A DNA stretch of 64,000 nucleotides from an uncultured bacterium (GTDB taxonomy: Bacteria > Verrucomicrobiota > Lentisphaeria > Victivallales > UBA1829). The position numbers and the translations under genes are program-made. Positions 37,537 to 46,649 of the stretch are shown here, piece after piece. Position 1 is the stretch's first letter. Each line of letters begins with the position of its first letter. The stretch is from assembly GCA_949292215.1 (NCBI GenBank), contig CASEYW010000159.1:1-64000 (forward strand), read 5' to 3'. The notes beneath the pieces are model-generated. The model was not told the origin of the DNA. It saw only the letters and a program-made list of their open reading frames with translations, and ran no database searches.

Positions 37537-40500
37537 AGGGATTCCTTATTTTGATCTCCGGGTCGTAGATCAGTTCTTTGTCTCTTGCGGATTCGAGCTT
37601 GGAGAAATCAACGCCCGGTTCCGAGAGATTCGACCAGAATCCGAAGCCTTTGCTTCCGGTATAGACCTTCATAACGATCACATTCTCACCCTTTTTGAGA
37701 TCAATGCGCAGTTTAAAGATATTCGGTTTCGGAGCCCCGTGGTTTTCGGTCCGTTCGAAGACAAGTTTACCGTTGAGATAAACCCGGAAGAAGTAGTCAA
37801 CACCAAGGCGGAGCATCGCTTTGCGATCGGTTTCGGAACGGATCGTTTTAATGGCATAGCCGACGGCATCGGCACGATTGCTTTCAAGAGCACGCCCCAT
37901 ATCGTTGAAACCGTCCGGATTGGCACTGACCGTTTTCCGGAAATCAAGAGTTCGCCCGTCCTCGGTTTTATAGGTAAGATTCGGGTTCATATCGCCGGAG
38001 AGCGCCTGTTTTTCGCCGGGCCACTCGCGTGCAAGCGCATCAGCGGGCTTCGTTTTTCGCCCTGCGTAGAATGGTCCGAAGACAAACCAGGAATCCAGAT
38101 TCTGGAATGTGGCGCCCTTCTGTACCTTGGTAACACGTGCGGCGAGTTCATCGGATGCATCCGCTCCGAACCCGGTCGCCGCACGGGAAACAAGCTGTTT
38201 CAGGCGGATGACGCTGAGCTGGATGGATTCCTGCTTTGCCGGATCTTTATACCGGTTTTCCAGCATTGCAGGCGAAACCTGGAGGAAAAGTTCCTGACCT
38301 TTTCCGTTTTTCCGGAGCATGAAAATTCCGTCGCAGCCGATCTCTCCTTCCGGTTTCGAGGAAACAATGGCATCAACAGCCAGCAGGTCGCGCCAGCGCA
38401 GCAGATTGCGGGGAAACAGCTTCGCAAAGATTCCTGATTCCGGAAACGCAGCGCGCCGAATCTCTTTCTTGTGAGAAACAATGCCTTCTGCCGCAAGCTG
38501 TTTGTCATTCAGTCCGACATAAACAACCGTTCCACCCCGACTCAGGACTTTGGAAATCTGCTGTCTCTGTTTTTCACCGGTCCCATAGACCACAAGTACG
38601 TTTCCGGTCGGATTTTTTGCCTGATCCGCATATTGAAGCAGATTTTTCCCGAGCGTCATTGCCGCAGGGTCTTTCCCTTCCCTTCCTGTGAAGTCGAGGG
38701 TACTGAAAAGGATCATTCCCTTGCCGTGATTCATGCGCAGAAGCGGAGTGTACGCCATATCGAATTCCGTCGAAAGCAGCGGCACGAATCCTGCGGAAAC
38801 CGGCGTTTCGATTACGGTCGATGCAACCGCATTGCGATTGCTGCTTTTCGGAGCCACGGTCACATCATAAGCTCTTGCGTGTTTGAATTCCGGCAGAAGA
38901 TCGGGTGAACCGTTCCAGTAGCGAAGCCCTTTTTCCGTGAGTCCGTTCCGGAGAATTCCCGGATCGGAACCGAAAAAGACAACTCGTGAAGCGGTGTCCA
39001 TCGTGCGGAAGCCCATCGCCTCCCAGATTTCCGGACGCTGTTCCAGAAAGAGAACTTTGAGCCCGTTTTTCACATCCTGCGCGGTGAACGGGAGCTTCAT
39101 TTCCGGTTTGACGGACTCGCGGCCCATGACAAGCAGATCTCCGGGATTCCATTTCATTCCGGGCTTGTAAACAGAAACCGGGGAAAGCACCGACCGGATC
39201 CACGGAAGGGATTTGCCTGCCGGATCATAGACGAACACTCGGGAGAACTTTGCCACTGCCGTCCGCGGATAAATTTCGATGTCAAAAGAATCAGTGACCG
39301 GTTTGTCCCGGAACCCTGTTGCGGTCATGTTGAGCGTATATTCCGAGACCGATTTTACAGACGGTGCCTGAAATTCCACCGGCAGGAATTTGACATCTCC
39401 GACCTTGAGCGGAATTTTTCCTTTTCCCGATGCGACTGTTTTTCCGGATTTGTCCGTGAGATTCCATGCGACATCGACCGTCAGATCACCGGGTCCGTCC
39501 CAGACCGCCGCAATCTGTTTTCTGACCATTTCCCCGGCATAGAAACTGTGCGTCTTGTCCGTGTGGACCGGAGTTCCGGCAATGTAAATCAGCAGCGGCT
39601 GCATGTACTTGGAATGCAGATCGAAGAACTCATTAGCCCATGCGGGCCGTCCGCTGACCGGTTTTTTCATGGCAAAATAGCGTCCGAAGGGACGACGTCT
39701 TCCCTTCAGTTCGGGCGGTTCTCCGTAGCCGACCCCGAAGTTGAAGTAGTGCCATCCGGCGATACCCCAGGTGCGCCATGCGCGGTCGGTTGCCTTGATG
39801 TAGCTGCCCTGAACCAGAAAATAGAGAGGGGCATATTTGGAGACTGCCACCATTCCGCCCCCATGCCCCTTGTTTTCAAGTCCGAGATCCCGGGTCCGTT
39901 CCAGCTGCTTGTCTGTTTCCAGGCGATACGCCTCATTGCCGAGATTGATGGCGGCATATTCCGTCAGGAGGAACTGTTTGCCCTTGAAATAACTGCCGTC
40001 GTAAACAGCGGCATATTCGCATGCCCACCACGGCATGTTGCCGTATTTTGCCCAGAGTTCAGGCCAGTCTTCAACCTCCTGAAGAGGAGCGAAATTCGGA
40101 TAGGTGTTGCCGCTGGCAATATCTCCGAGATTTCCTTCCGCATGGCCGTATGCCAGACGGGTTTTATCGATGGACCTTACTATCTTGAAGGATTCATTCA
40201 GAACTCTTGCCTGAATGTGGGAGTAATTTTCTCTCTTGCCGAAGGTATCGGGATGAATTCCGGTCCGCGGATTGAAGGAGTTCATCGAGGTACACCACGC
40301 AATAATCGACGGATGATTCCGATACCGTTTGATGAACTCCGCCGTTTCCTGTTCATACTGTTTCCGCACCTCCGGATCCGAAAAGAATCGTTCGCGGACA
40401 AAGTTGCAGCTGGGGACTGGCAGAAGGACAGCTATGCCTTCCCGATCCATAAGCTCCAGTTCCTTCTGGTCGTAATGGAAGACTTCATTCGCCCAGTTGC

Positions 40501-41545
40501 GCCACCAGCCGGTGGGATTCGACTGATAGTAGATCATATTGCGTCCAAGCAATTTGAAAAGAGCGACAGAATTTTCTGTAATACCGAACTGGGACCACTC
40601 CGTCCGCCAGCGGCTTTTGTGTCCGTTGAGAATCAGATTGCGGCCTTCAACCCGGATTTCGCGGAACCCAAAGCGGAACTTCTGCGTATCAAGGACGGAA
40701 CCGGAAGCATTTTTCAATTGAATATCGGCGGTATAAAGATAACCGCGGTCAAGCTCCCAGAGAATCGGGTTCTCCCATTTGCAGCGGAGAGATATGTTAT
40801 CCACACCTTTTTTCAGACTCAGATTCTTCTTTTCCAGCGAGAGAACTTGTTTTCCCTGTTCATCAAGGACGTTGCAGACAACAGAAGCTCCGGAGAGCGC
40901 ATTTACGACATCAAGTTCCAGATTAAGGGTCAGTTCCTTCTTAGTCCAGCTTGTCTCCGCCCATGCGTCGCTCACAGCCGCCGGGACGGGAAGGCGAACC
41001 AGATTAACATGGTCGATTCCCAGCGCCCACTGTTTCACCGGCAGTTCTCCGTACAGCGCTCCGGGGCCGCGTGCGGTGTAGCGCAGAGGGTCCTTCTCAA
41101 ACGTCCGGCTGACATCCGTATAGTTGCGCGTATTGAACAACAGGAGTTCATTTTTACCCGGCTTCACGAAACCGGTAATCTCCAGTTTTCCATAGGGACC
41201 GAGACGCTCCCCGACCTTTTTTCCGTTGACAAAAACAATCGCATTCCCGTTGATGCGTTCGAAATCCAGTACAAACCGGTCGTTCTTCTGCTGTTCCGGA
41301 ATCTTGAATTCCTGTCTCATCCAGATATTGTCCGCTGCAGAAATTTTCTGATTCCATTGCTGTTTTTTCGGCAGTTTCGCCTGTTTGTGTCCTGCCGCAG
41401 GGAGACTCCATTTTGACTCCTGAGGCAATGTTTTGCTGTCCGTTGCAGGCTGATACTGCCAGCGCTGCGGCAATTCTGTCTTTTCCGCGGCCAGTGCGAG
41501 TGTCGCGAGTGCCGCCAGTGCGGCTGTCAAAGTTCGTTTTTTCAT
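37517..41545 (-). CDS. secreted GH2-like enzyme lacking the usual acid/base Glu
   Basis: 1342 residues from the ATG at 41545 (AGGGAG upstream). Signal peptide MKKRTLTAALAALATLALA. N-terminal GH2-type sugar-binding fold (WMRQEFKIPEQQKNDRFVLD, GNAIVFVNGKKVGERL), an Ig-like domain, then a barrel with HPSIIAWCTSMNSFNPR near residue 420. The Asn-Glu normally present after this Trp is replaced by Asn-Ser. The nucleophile-like Glu is in QFLLTEYAAI near 530. The remaining half carries further beta-rich domains, ending in a membrane-free tail. Regulated by the LacI gene 17 bases upstream. Either a divergent mechanism or a binding protein. Confidence 0.75.
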   Translation of the reverse strand: MKKRTLTAALAALATLALAAEKTELPQRWQYQPATDSKTLPQESKWSLPAAGHKQAKLPKKQQWNQKISAADNIWMRQEFKIPEQQKNDRFVLDFERINGNAIVFVNGKKVGERLGPYGKLEITGFVKPGKNELLLFNTRNYTDVSRTFEKDPLRYTARGPGALYGELPVKQWALGIDHVNLVRLPVPAAVSDAWAETSWTKKELTLNLELDVVNALSGASVVCNVLDEQGKQVLSLEKKNLSLKKGVDNISLRCKWENPILWELDRGYLYTADIQLKNASGSVLDTQKFRFGFREIRVEGRNLILNGHKSRWRTEWSQFGITENSVALFKLLGRNMIYYQSNPTGWWRNWANEVFHYDQKELELMDREGIAVLLPVPSCNFVRERFFSDPEVRKQYEQETAEFIKRYRNHPSIIAWCTSMNSFNPRTGIHPDTFGKRENYSHIQARVLNESFKIVRSIDKTRLAYGHAEGNLGDIASGNTYPNFAPLQEVEDWPELWAKYGNMPWWACEYAAVYDGSYFKGKQFLLTEYAAINLGNEAYRLETDKQLERTRDLGLENKGHGGGMVAVSKYAPLYFLVQGSYIKATDRAWRTWGIAGWHYFNFGVGYGEPPELKGRRRPFGRYFAMKKPVSGRPAWANEFFDLHSKYMQPLLIYIAGTPVHTDKTHSFYAGEMVRKQIAAVWDGPGDLTVDVAWNLTDKSGKTVASGKGKIPLKVGDVKFLPVEFQAPSVKSVSEYTLNMTATGFRDKPVTDSFDIEIYPRTAVAKFSRVFVYDPAGKSLPWIRSVLSPVSVYKPGMKWNPGDLLVMGRESVKPEMKLPFTAQDVKNGLKVLFLEQRPEIWEAMGFRTMDTASRVVFFGSDPGILRNGLTEKGLRYWNGSPDLLPEFKHARAYDVTVAPKSSNRNAVASTVIETPVSAGFVPLLSTEFDMAYTPLLRMNHGKGMILFSTLDFTGREGKDPAAMTLGKNLLQYADQAKNPTGNVLVVYGTGEKQRQQISKVLSRGGTVVYVGLNDKQLAAEGIVSHKKEIRRAAFPESGIFAKLFPRNLLRWRDLLAVDAIVSSKPEGEIGCDGIFMLRKNGKGQELFLQVSPAMLENRYKDPAKQESIQLSVIRLKQLVSRAATGFGADASDELAARVTKVQKGATFQNLDSWFVFGPFYAGRKTKPADALAREWPGEKQALSGDMNPNLTYKTEDGRTLDFRKTVSANPDGFNDMGRALESNRADAVGYAIKTIRSETDRKAMLRLGVDYFFRVYLNGKLVFERTENHGAPKPNIFKLRIDLKKGENVIVMKVYTGSKGFGFWSNLSEPGVDFSKLESARDKELIYDPEIKIRNPYEFYYW

Positions 41546-41562
41546 AAACTTCTCCCTGTATT

Positions 41563-42564
41563 TTATTTCACTATTGAAAATGCTTTTATTTTCGGTCCGG
41601 TTGAATTTCGAACAATGAATTTTGCAGGGATGCACCGCTCTTTCTGTTCCGGCTCTTCGCCTCTGATCCGCTGAAACAGCATTTCAAGTGCGGCATCGAC
41701 AAGAGCCTCCTGATCGTGCTCCAGTGTTGTGAGGGGAACATACTGGAGATGAAGGGATGAAGCGTCTCCAATGGAGATGATGCTGAAATTTTCCGGAATA
41801 CGAAGTCCCATCCGGATTCCCGTATAAAACAGGGCAAAGGCATTGACAGAACCGGAACAGAAGACTGCGGTCGGACGTTTCGGTGCGGCAAGCAGTGCCT
41901 CCGCCCACTTCAGCGAGTGTTCCATGTATCGGTCCGGGGTCTCAAGAATGACCGGAATTTCCGGTCCGCAAGGAAGCTCAAACTCCCGTGCAGCTTTTTC
42001 CAGACCTTTCCGGGTCTGACGGTGAACATAAAAATCCTGATTGCCGGTGAAAAGCGCAATATCACGGTGCCCCAGTTCAACAAGGTATTTCACGGCTGTA
42101 TAGGCTCCGTTGGCAAAGTCGGAGTGAACCGAATACTCGAATGTATCGCCGATGTCTACAAACGGGTAATCCGGATTCTCCCGGAGAAAAGCGCGGACAG
42201 GATCACTGACATAACCGGAATAGAGAACTCCGGATGCAATTTTGCTTTTCAGCATCAGCGGCAGGGTCTGGTGACCGGAGGGGGAAAGAATTTCAAGCTG
42301 ATGACGCAGTTTATGTCTGTCGCAGTATTCCGTGAATTTGCCGAACGGACGGATCTGACCGTCGGAAATCAGAAAACCGACATCGATGATGGATTTTTTC
42401 TTCAGGAGAAGTGCTGCGGAGTTCGGTTCGTAATTCATATCCCGGGCAATTTTCCGAATCCGTTCCCGCATATCCGCACTGACGCGTCCCCGCCCGGACA
42501 AAGCCGTCGAAGCGGTTGCAGATGTAACTCCCGCCGCCCTTGCAATGTCCTTCAGCGTGACCAT
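41563..42564 (-). CDS. LacI-family transcription regulator
   Basis: 333 residues from the ATG at 42564 (GGGGAG upstream). N-terminal helix-turn-helix VTLKDIARAAGVTSATASTALSG and hinge, then a sugar-binding periplasmic-binding-protein-like domain (DVGFLISDGQIRPFG, YVSDPVRAFLRENPDYPFVDIG, AVFCSGSVNAFALF). First gene of a three-gene unit with the GH2-like and lectin-like genes. Its promoter carries a LacI-type palindrome, so it should repress itself and the operon. Confidence 0.92.
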   Translation of the reverse strand: MVTLKDIARAAGVTSATASTALSGRGRVSADMRERIRKIARDMNYEPNSAALLLKKKSIIDVGFLISDGQIRPFGKFTEYCDRHKLRHQLEILSPSGHQTLPLMLKSKIASGVLYSGYVSDPVRAFLRENPDYPFVDIGDTFEYSVHSDFANGAYTAVKYLVELGHRDIALFTGNQDFYVHRQTRKGLEKAAREFELPCGPEIPVILETPDRYMEHSLKWAEALLAAPKRPTAVFCSGSVNAFALFYTGIRMGLRIPENFSIISIGDASSLHLQYVPLTTLEHDQEALVDAALEMLFQRIRGEEPEQKERCIPAKFIVRNSTGPKIKAFSIVK

Positions 42565-42585
42565 GAAACTCCCCATATTTTCTAT

Positions 42586-42603
42586 TGCGTAATCGATTCA
42601 GCA
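42586..42603 (-). promoter_or_regulatory. LacI-type operator palindrome
   Basis: TGCGTAATCGATTCAGCA: two 9-base half-sites agreeing at 7 positions around the central CG typical of LacI-family operators. It lies right downstream of the -10. Confidence 0.65.
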
Positions 42604-42609
42604 GAATAT

Positions 42610-42637
42610 ATTATATTCTAATCTGAAAAAAAGTCAA
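42610..42637 (-). promoter_or_regulatory. promoter of the LacI/GH2 operon
   Basis: On the minus strand -35 TTGACT (42637-42632), 16-base spacer, -10 TATAAT (42615-42610). Confidence 0.75.
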
Positions 42638-42656
42638 TAGGCAGAAATGAGTTTTT

Positions 42657-42686
42657 AAAAAAATATCCGCGGAATCCCCGCGGATA
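42657..42686 (-). terminator. intrinsic terminator of the META-domain gene
   Basis: Perfect 9-base stem TATCCGCGG/CCGCGGATA (42664-42686) with seven T after it on the minus strand. Confidence 0.85.
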
Positions 42687-42713
42687 CATTGCACCAGAAT
42701 CAGATTTCCGGAT

Positions 42714-43190
42714 TCATTTTCCGGAGACAAGGTCAAAAATGGCAAGATCTTTACCGCTCCTGTCCTTGAAGCGCAGAACATTTCCTGTTATGTCGTAGGA
42801 AGCAACCCTGGAAAGCATTTTGAGATAGGCATCCTCAAATGCCATACCTTTGCCCGCCATTTTGGTAGCGCCGAGTCCGGAACCGAATTTCAGACTTTTT
42901 TTTGTCTGGTCCAAAACTGCGGAACCGAAGTAGCGGTTGACTCCGGCACATCCGGAGACCATGCCTGATTTATCGATCCGGAATGTGACATCGCGATCAG
43001 GCTTTTCCGTTGTTTTTCCAACTCCGGCAAGCGAATCAAGTCTCAATTTCCATGATGCGTCGACAATTACAGTCTGCCGATTTTCCGTCCCGGCACAGGA
43101 AACACCGTCGGAACAGCATCCGGAAGAAAGAATTCCCGCAGTGAACAGAACGGCAAAAGCCAACGCTGAAACAGTGAACAGTTTTTTCAT
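42714..43190 (-). CDS. META-domain (HslJ-like) exported protein
   Basis: 158 residues from the ATG at 43190 (a second ATG at 43193 is equally possible; GGAGG upstream). Signal sequence MKKLFTVSALAFAVLFTAGI then SSGCCSD, which may be a weak lipobox. The rest is a META/DUF306 domain: WKLRLDSLAGVGK, VSGCAGVNRYFGS, and LKMLSRVASYDITGNVLRF. The family includes HslJ, an envelope protein. It follows the GT39-like gene's region but has its own terminator. Confidence 0.75.
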   Translation of the reverse strand: MKKLFTVSALAFAVLFTAGILSSGCCSDGVSCAGTENRQTVIVDASWKLRLDSLAGVGKTTEKPDRDVTFRIDKSGMVSGCAGVNRYFGSAVLDQTKKSLKFGSGLGATKMAGKGMAFEDAYLKMLSRVASYDITGNVLRFKDRSGKDLAIFDLVSGK

Positions 43191-43348
43191 CATCCGATCC
43201 TCCCCGATTAATAAACTCCTGATTCCATACAAGAAGCAACAACCTCGCTTCTTCTTTTCCATTTCCTGTAATGATAGCATGATTTCTGAAAAATGCAATC
43301 CATTCCGCATCCTGTATTTTGTCCGGAAGAAGGATTGAAAACAAATGG

Positions 43349-44824
43349 TCAGAAGGAGGAAATCGGCCCGGGAATTTTGACATCACTTCTACGCTGGTAG
43401 ACCTTCTGCATTGCGCCGTCGAAGACCGGAACATATTCCCCTTCTAGAGAAAAGCGCTTCCTCAGAGCCTCAAAAGCATCGGCGTCTTCACAGACAATCA
43501 GATCAGACGGATTCAGACGAATCACCCGGCCGAAATCAGGACGATCATACAAGATCCGCTCCTCGGGGAATCCGCCGGACACCAGAAGCATGGAGAGAGA
43601 CGGCGGGTCCGCATCGAAATCAATGAAAACAGCATTCTCCCCGATGTTTTTCCGAATTGCCTCCGCCGTCAGGTCCGGACGAAACGCTATGGACACCGGA
43701 TATGAATGCAGCAGATCATCCAGACGATGTGCTCCGAACAACAGCTGTGAAACATGCGGCGTAATCCATGCAGCCAGCAGAATCCAGAGGAACGTCAGCA
43801 GCACCGCCCCCGAACGCAAAACCACTTTTCCGACACGAACCGCAGACATCAGGCAGATCGCAAAAATCACCGTCCAAACCCCGAAAAATGGAAAGAACAC
43901 CCGCGGAAACGGCGGCACCTGAGCCAGCACCGACAGCAGAAGCGGTAAAAGAAAAATCAGCAGAAAAGAGAGCAGACGAAGCCGAAGCTCCCGATGCCGT
44001 CTCCACAGCACCACCGCCCCCCAGACGGCAAACCCGATCACCGGCAAAAACAGAAATATCCAGGTTCCATAAAGATTCCAATACGTACCGCTCCACGAAG
44101 ACCAGCCCTCGCGGAGCCGGGACGCCTTCAGAAGTTTACCGAAAATCGGCGCATAAAACAAAAGCAGCGCACACAACGGAATCATAGCAAGAAGAACGAC
44201 ACGGACAAACTCCTTTCGTGAACGGAACATTCGCGGCAGAAAAAACAGAGCTCCCGCCTCCAGAGCAAACAAATCGGTCGGCATGACCCCCACAGCAAGG
44301 TAACAGAAGAGAAAATAGAGAAGTCCGTGCCAGTCCATAAGACGGCGTTTGCTCCATCGGTCAGCAGTTGCAAATGCTGCAAAACAGAACAGCAGGGCAA
44401 ACGCATAGCCCCGCAGCGCCGAAGAAAACAGAGTCAGAGTCCCGGAAACTGCCAACAGAAACGAACAGCAGATTCCACTGAGGAATCCGCACCGCGCCAG
44501 AAGATAACGACTGATCAGGAACACCGCTCCGCATCCTCCGATCAGGGAAAGGCTGCGCAGCACTGGAACCGTGTCGGAACCGAAATACGAAAAAACTTCG
44601 CTCCAAATCCACAGCAGCATCGTGTAGACGATATGGTTGTTCGGAATATTGTAAAGGAATGGAATCCGTAAAAGATCAAACCGGAGCCAGCCGATCGTGA
44701 GAACCTCGTCAAACCACGGCAGACGCCCGAGAAACGGAACCGCGGACAGCAGAAGAATCACCGCCGACGCAGCGGGAATCCACCGTTTCCATTTCAGCAG
44801 TTTGTCACGTTCAATTTGTTTCAT
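43349..44824 (-). CDS. GT39/PMT-like multi-spanning membrane protein
   Basis: 491 residues from the ATG at 44824, which overlaps the zwf stop by 14 bases. About ten membrane segments. The first extracytoplasmic loop has WFDEVLTIGW, the acidic DE motif of GT-C glycosyltransferases of the dolichyl/undecaprenyl-phosphate-sugar type, and NNHIVYTML follows. The C-terminal soluble part ends VKIPGPISSF. It probably transfers a lipid-linked sugar outside the membrane. Acceptor unknown. Confidence 0.75.
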   Translation of the reverse strand: MKQIERDKLLKWKRWIPAASAVILLLSAVPFLGRLPWFDEVLTIGWLRFDLLRIPFLYNIPNNHIVYTMLLWIWSEVFSYFGSDTVPVLRSLSLIGGCGAVFLISRYLLARCGFLSGICCSFLLAVSGTLTLFSSALRGYAFALLFCFAAFATADRWSKRRLMDWHGLLYFLFCYLAVGVMPTDLFALEAGALFFLPRMFRSRKEFVRVVLLAMIPLCALLLFYAPIFGKLLKASRLREGWSSWSGTYWNLYGTWIFLFLPVIGFAVWGAVVLWRRHRELRLRLLSFLLIFLLPLLLSVLAQVPPFPRVFFPFFGVWTVIFAICLMSAVRVGKVVLRSGAVLLTFLWILLAAWITPHVSQLLFGAHRLDDLLHSYPVSIAFRPDLTAEAIRKNIGENAVFIDFDADPPSLSMLLVSGGFPEERILYDRPDFGRVIRLNPSDLIVCEDADAFEALRKRFSLEGEYVPVFDGAMQKVYQRRSDVKIPGPISSF

Positions 44825-46355
44825 TGCGCCAGAAGACGTTATCGCGGGCAGGCATGTCTTCAGCAGCTTTCGGTCCCCACGTTCCCGCCGCGTAGGGATA
44901 CACCGGGCCCGCCGATTCCGCATTCGTCTCCCACTCATGCAGAATCGGGGTCAGAAGAGACCATGCGTATTCAATTGTATCATTGCGGATGAAGAGCGTC
45001 TGATCTCCGAGCATACAGTCAAGAAGAAGACGTTCGTAGGCATCCGGCATGCCGGAGCCATCCTCCAGAATGCTTGCGTATTTGAAGTCCATGCTCAAAG
45101 CCCCCATGCAGAGCTTCGGACCGGGCTGTTTCGCCTGAATGGTCAATGTCAGTCCTTCCTGCGGCTGAACATTCAGTATAAGCTGATTCGGCGTCAAATC
45201 CTCCGCTTTGAGCGGGGAAAAGATGGAATGGGGAATCGGTTTGAAATTGATGACAATATTGCTGGTTTTCCGCGGCATACGTTTCCCGCTGCGCAGGTAG
45301 AAGGGAACGCCGCGCCAGCGCCAGTTGTCGATGAAAAGGCGCATCGCGACAAAAGTTTCCGTCTCCGAATCAGGAGGAATTCCCGGCTCCCCGCGATATC
45401 CCGAACAGGGAGTGCCATTGATTTCCCCCGCCGTGTACTGTCCGCGAATAATGGATTCGGCAAGGGTCTTCCGGTCAAACGGACGAATGCTTTTCAGGAG
45501 TTTGAGTTTTTCATCACGGATGCTGTCCGCAGCGGAGGAACTCGGTATTTCCATCGCCACAAGCGAAAGCATTTCCAGGATGTGGTTCTGAAACATATCG
45601 CGGAGCAGCCCGGCAGAATCGAAATAGCCTGCACGGTGTTCCACGCCCACAATCTCCGCAACCGTGATCTGAATATTGTCGATGTAGCGCGCATTCCAGA
45701 CTGGTTCAAAGATCGTGTTTGCAAACCGGAGAACCAGGATGTTCTGAACCGTCTCCTTGCCCAGATAGTGGTCGATGCGGTAAATCTGGTGCTCCTGCAG
45801 AGTTTTATGCAGATGGAGATCCAGTTGGCGGGCACTGTCGAGATCGCGTCCGAACGGTTTTTCCAGAATCACATGCCGCCACGGAACACCGGAGGGATCT
45901 TCGGCAGTCAAACCGGATTCCCCGAGACGGTCCACGATTGTCTCATACAGGGCGGAAGGCATCGACAGATAGAAAATACGCCCCGTGATGGCGGGATCTG
46001 CATCGGCCTCCTGTTCGATTTCATCGAGTCTTCCGGAAAGTCTCCGGTAGAACTCCGGGTCAGCGTAGTCGCCGTGCATGTAATGCAGACGGGAAAAAAA
46101 ATCGTCCAGTTCTTCCGACTCCCCGATCCATTTCCGGAGCAGAGTGCGATAGGAGATATCATCCATCGGAGTCCGCGCACATCCGACGATCCTTGATTTT
46201 TCGTGCAGCAATCCGCGTTTATAAAGATGGAACAATGCGGGAATCAGTTTCCTGCACGCGAGATCGCCGGAGGCTCCGAAAATCACAATCGTATTCGGCA
46301 CTGGCTTCACTTCAAGACAGAATCCGCCGCGCCATCTGTATTCGCCACTAGCCAT
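44811..46355 (-). CDS. zwf: glucose-6-phosphate 1-dehydrogenase
   Basis: 514 residues from the ATG at 46355. First step of the oxidative pentose phosphate pathway. The nucleotide-binding motif is GASGDLACRKLIPAL near residue 27, and the substrate/catalytic motif is RIDHYLGKE near 194. The rest of the chain follows the family through VLEKPFGRD-like (VILEKPFGRD). Normal length. The GT39-like gene overlaps its end. Confidence 0.96.
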   Translation of the reverse strand: MASGEYRWRGGFCLEVKPVPNTIVIFGASGDLACRKLIPALFHLYKRGLLHEKSRIVGCARTPMDDISYRTLLRKWIGESEELDDFFSRLHYMHGDYADPEFYRRLSGRLDEIEQEADADPAITGRIFYLSMPSALYETIVDRLGESGLTAEDPSGVPWRHVILEKPFGRDLDSARQLDLHLHKTLQEHQIYRIDHYLGKETVQNILVLRFANTIFEPVWNARYIDNIQITVAEIVGVEHRAGYFDSAGLLRDMFQNHILEMLSLVAMEIPSSSAADSIRDEKLKLLKSIRPFDRKTLAESIIRGQYTAGEINGTPCSGYRGEPGIPPDSETETFVAMRLFIDNWRWRGVPFYLRSGKRMPRKTSNIVINFKPIPHSIFSPLKAEDLTPNQLILNVQPQEGLTLTIQAKQPGPKLCMGALSMDFKYASILEDGSGMPDAYERLLLDCMLGDQTLFIRNDTIEYAWSLLTPILHEWETNAESAGPVYPYAAGTWGPKAAEDMPARDNVFWRNETN

Positions 46356-46580
46356 AACTGCACCTTTTCCCTATTGTTGAAACATCTTCCCTTAAAATAA
46401 GCGCATCCTGGAAAAATTTCAATTCCGGCTTCGGAAAAATTTCTTTCGATCTCACAATCAGCAATCCCGGGACATCGCATCCGGTCCGGCAACTGCCGTC
46501 AATCAGGAAAATTCCATTCGTTCGAACCACCGGTTGCGGAACTCGAAATTGTCCGCGGCACAGAAATTTCAGAAAAAAAC

Positions 46581-46609
46581 TTGACAGAAGCAGAAACAAC
46601 TGTTATCTT
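46581..46609 (+). promoter_or_regulatory. sigma-70 promoter of the GntR gene (46650)
   Basis: TTGACA (46581-46586), 17 bases, TATCTT (46604-46609). Confidence 0.8.
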
Positions 46610-46616
46610 TTTCCAA

Positions 46617-46634
46617 ATTGTAGGTACAACTTTG
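46617..46634 (+). promoter_or_regulatory. likely GntR operator, site 1
   Basis: ATTGTAGGTACAACTTTG, with a TTGTA/TACAA inverted core, next to the -10 of the regulator's own promoter. A near-copy lies at 47792-47809. Confidence 0.65.
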
Positions 46635-46649
46635 CAAACCGGAGGTTTC

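Noticed and set aside
39548..41416. Plus-strand open frame opposite the GH2-like gene
   Set aside because: Antisense shadow; no homology-like motif.
44697..46196. Plus-strand open frame opposite zwf
   Set aside because: Antisense to an unmistakable zwf.
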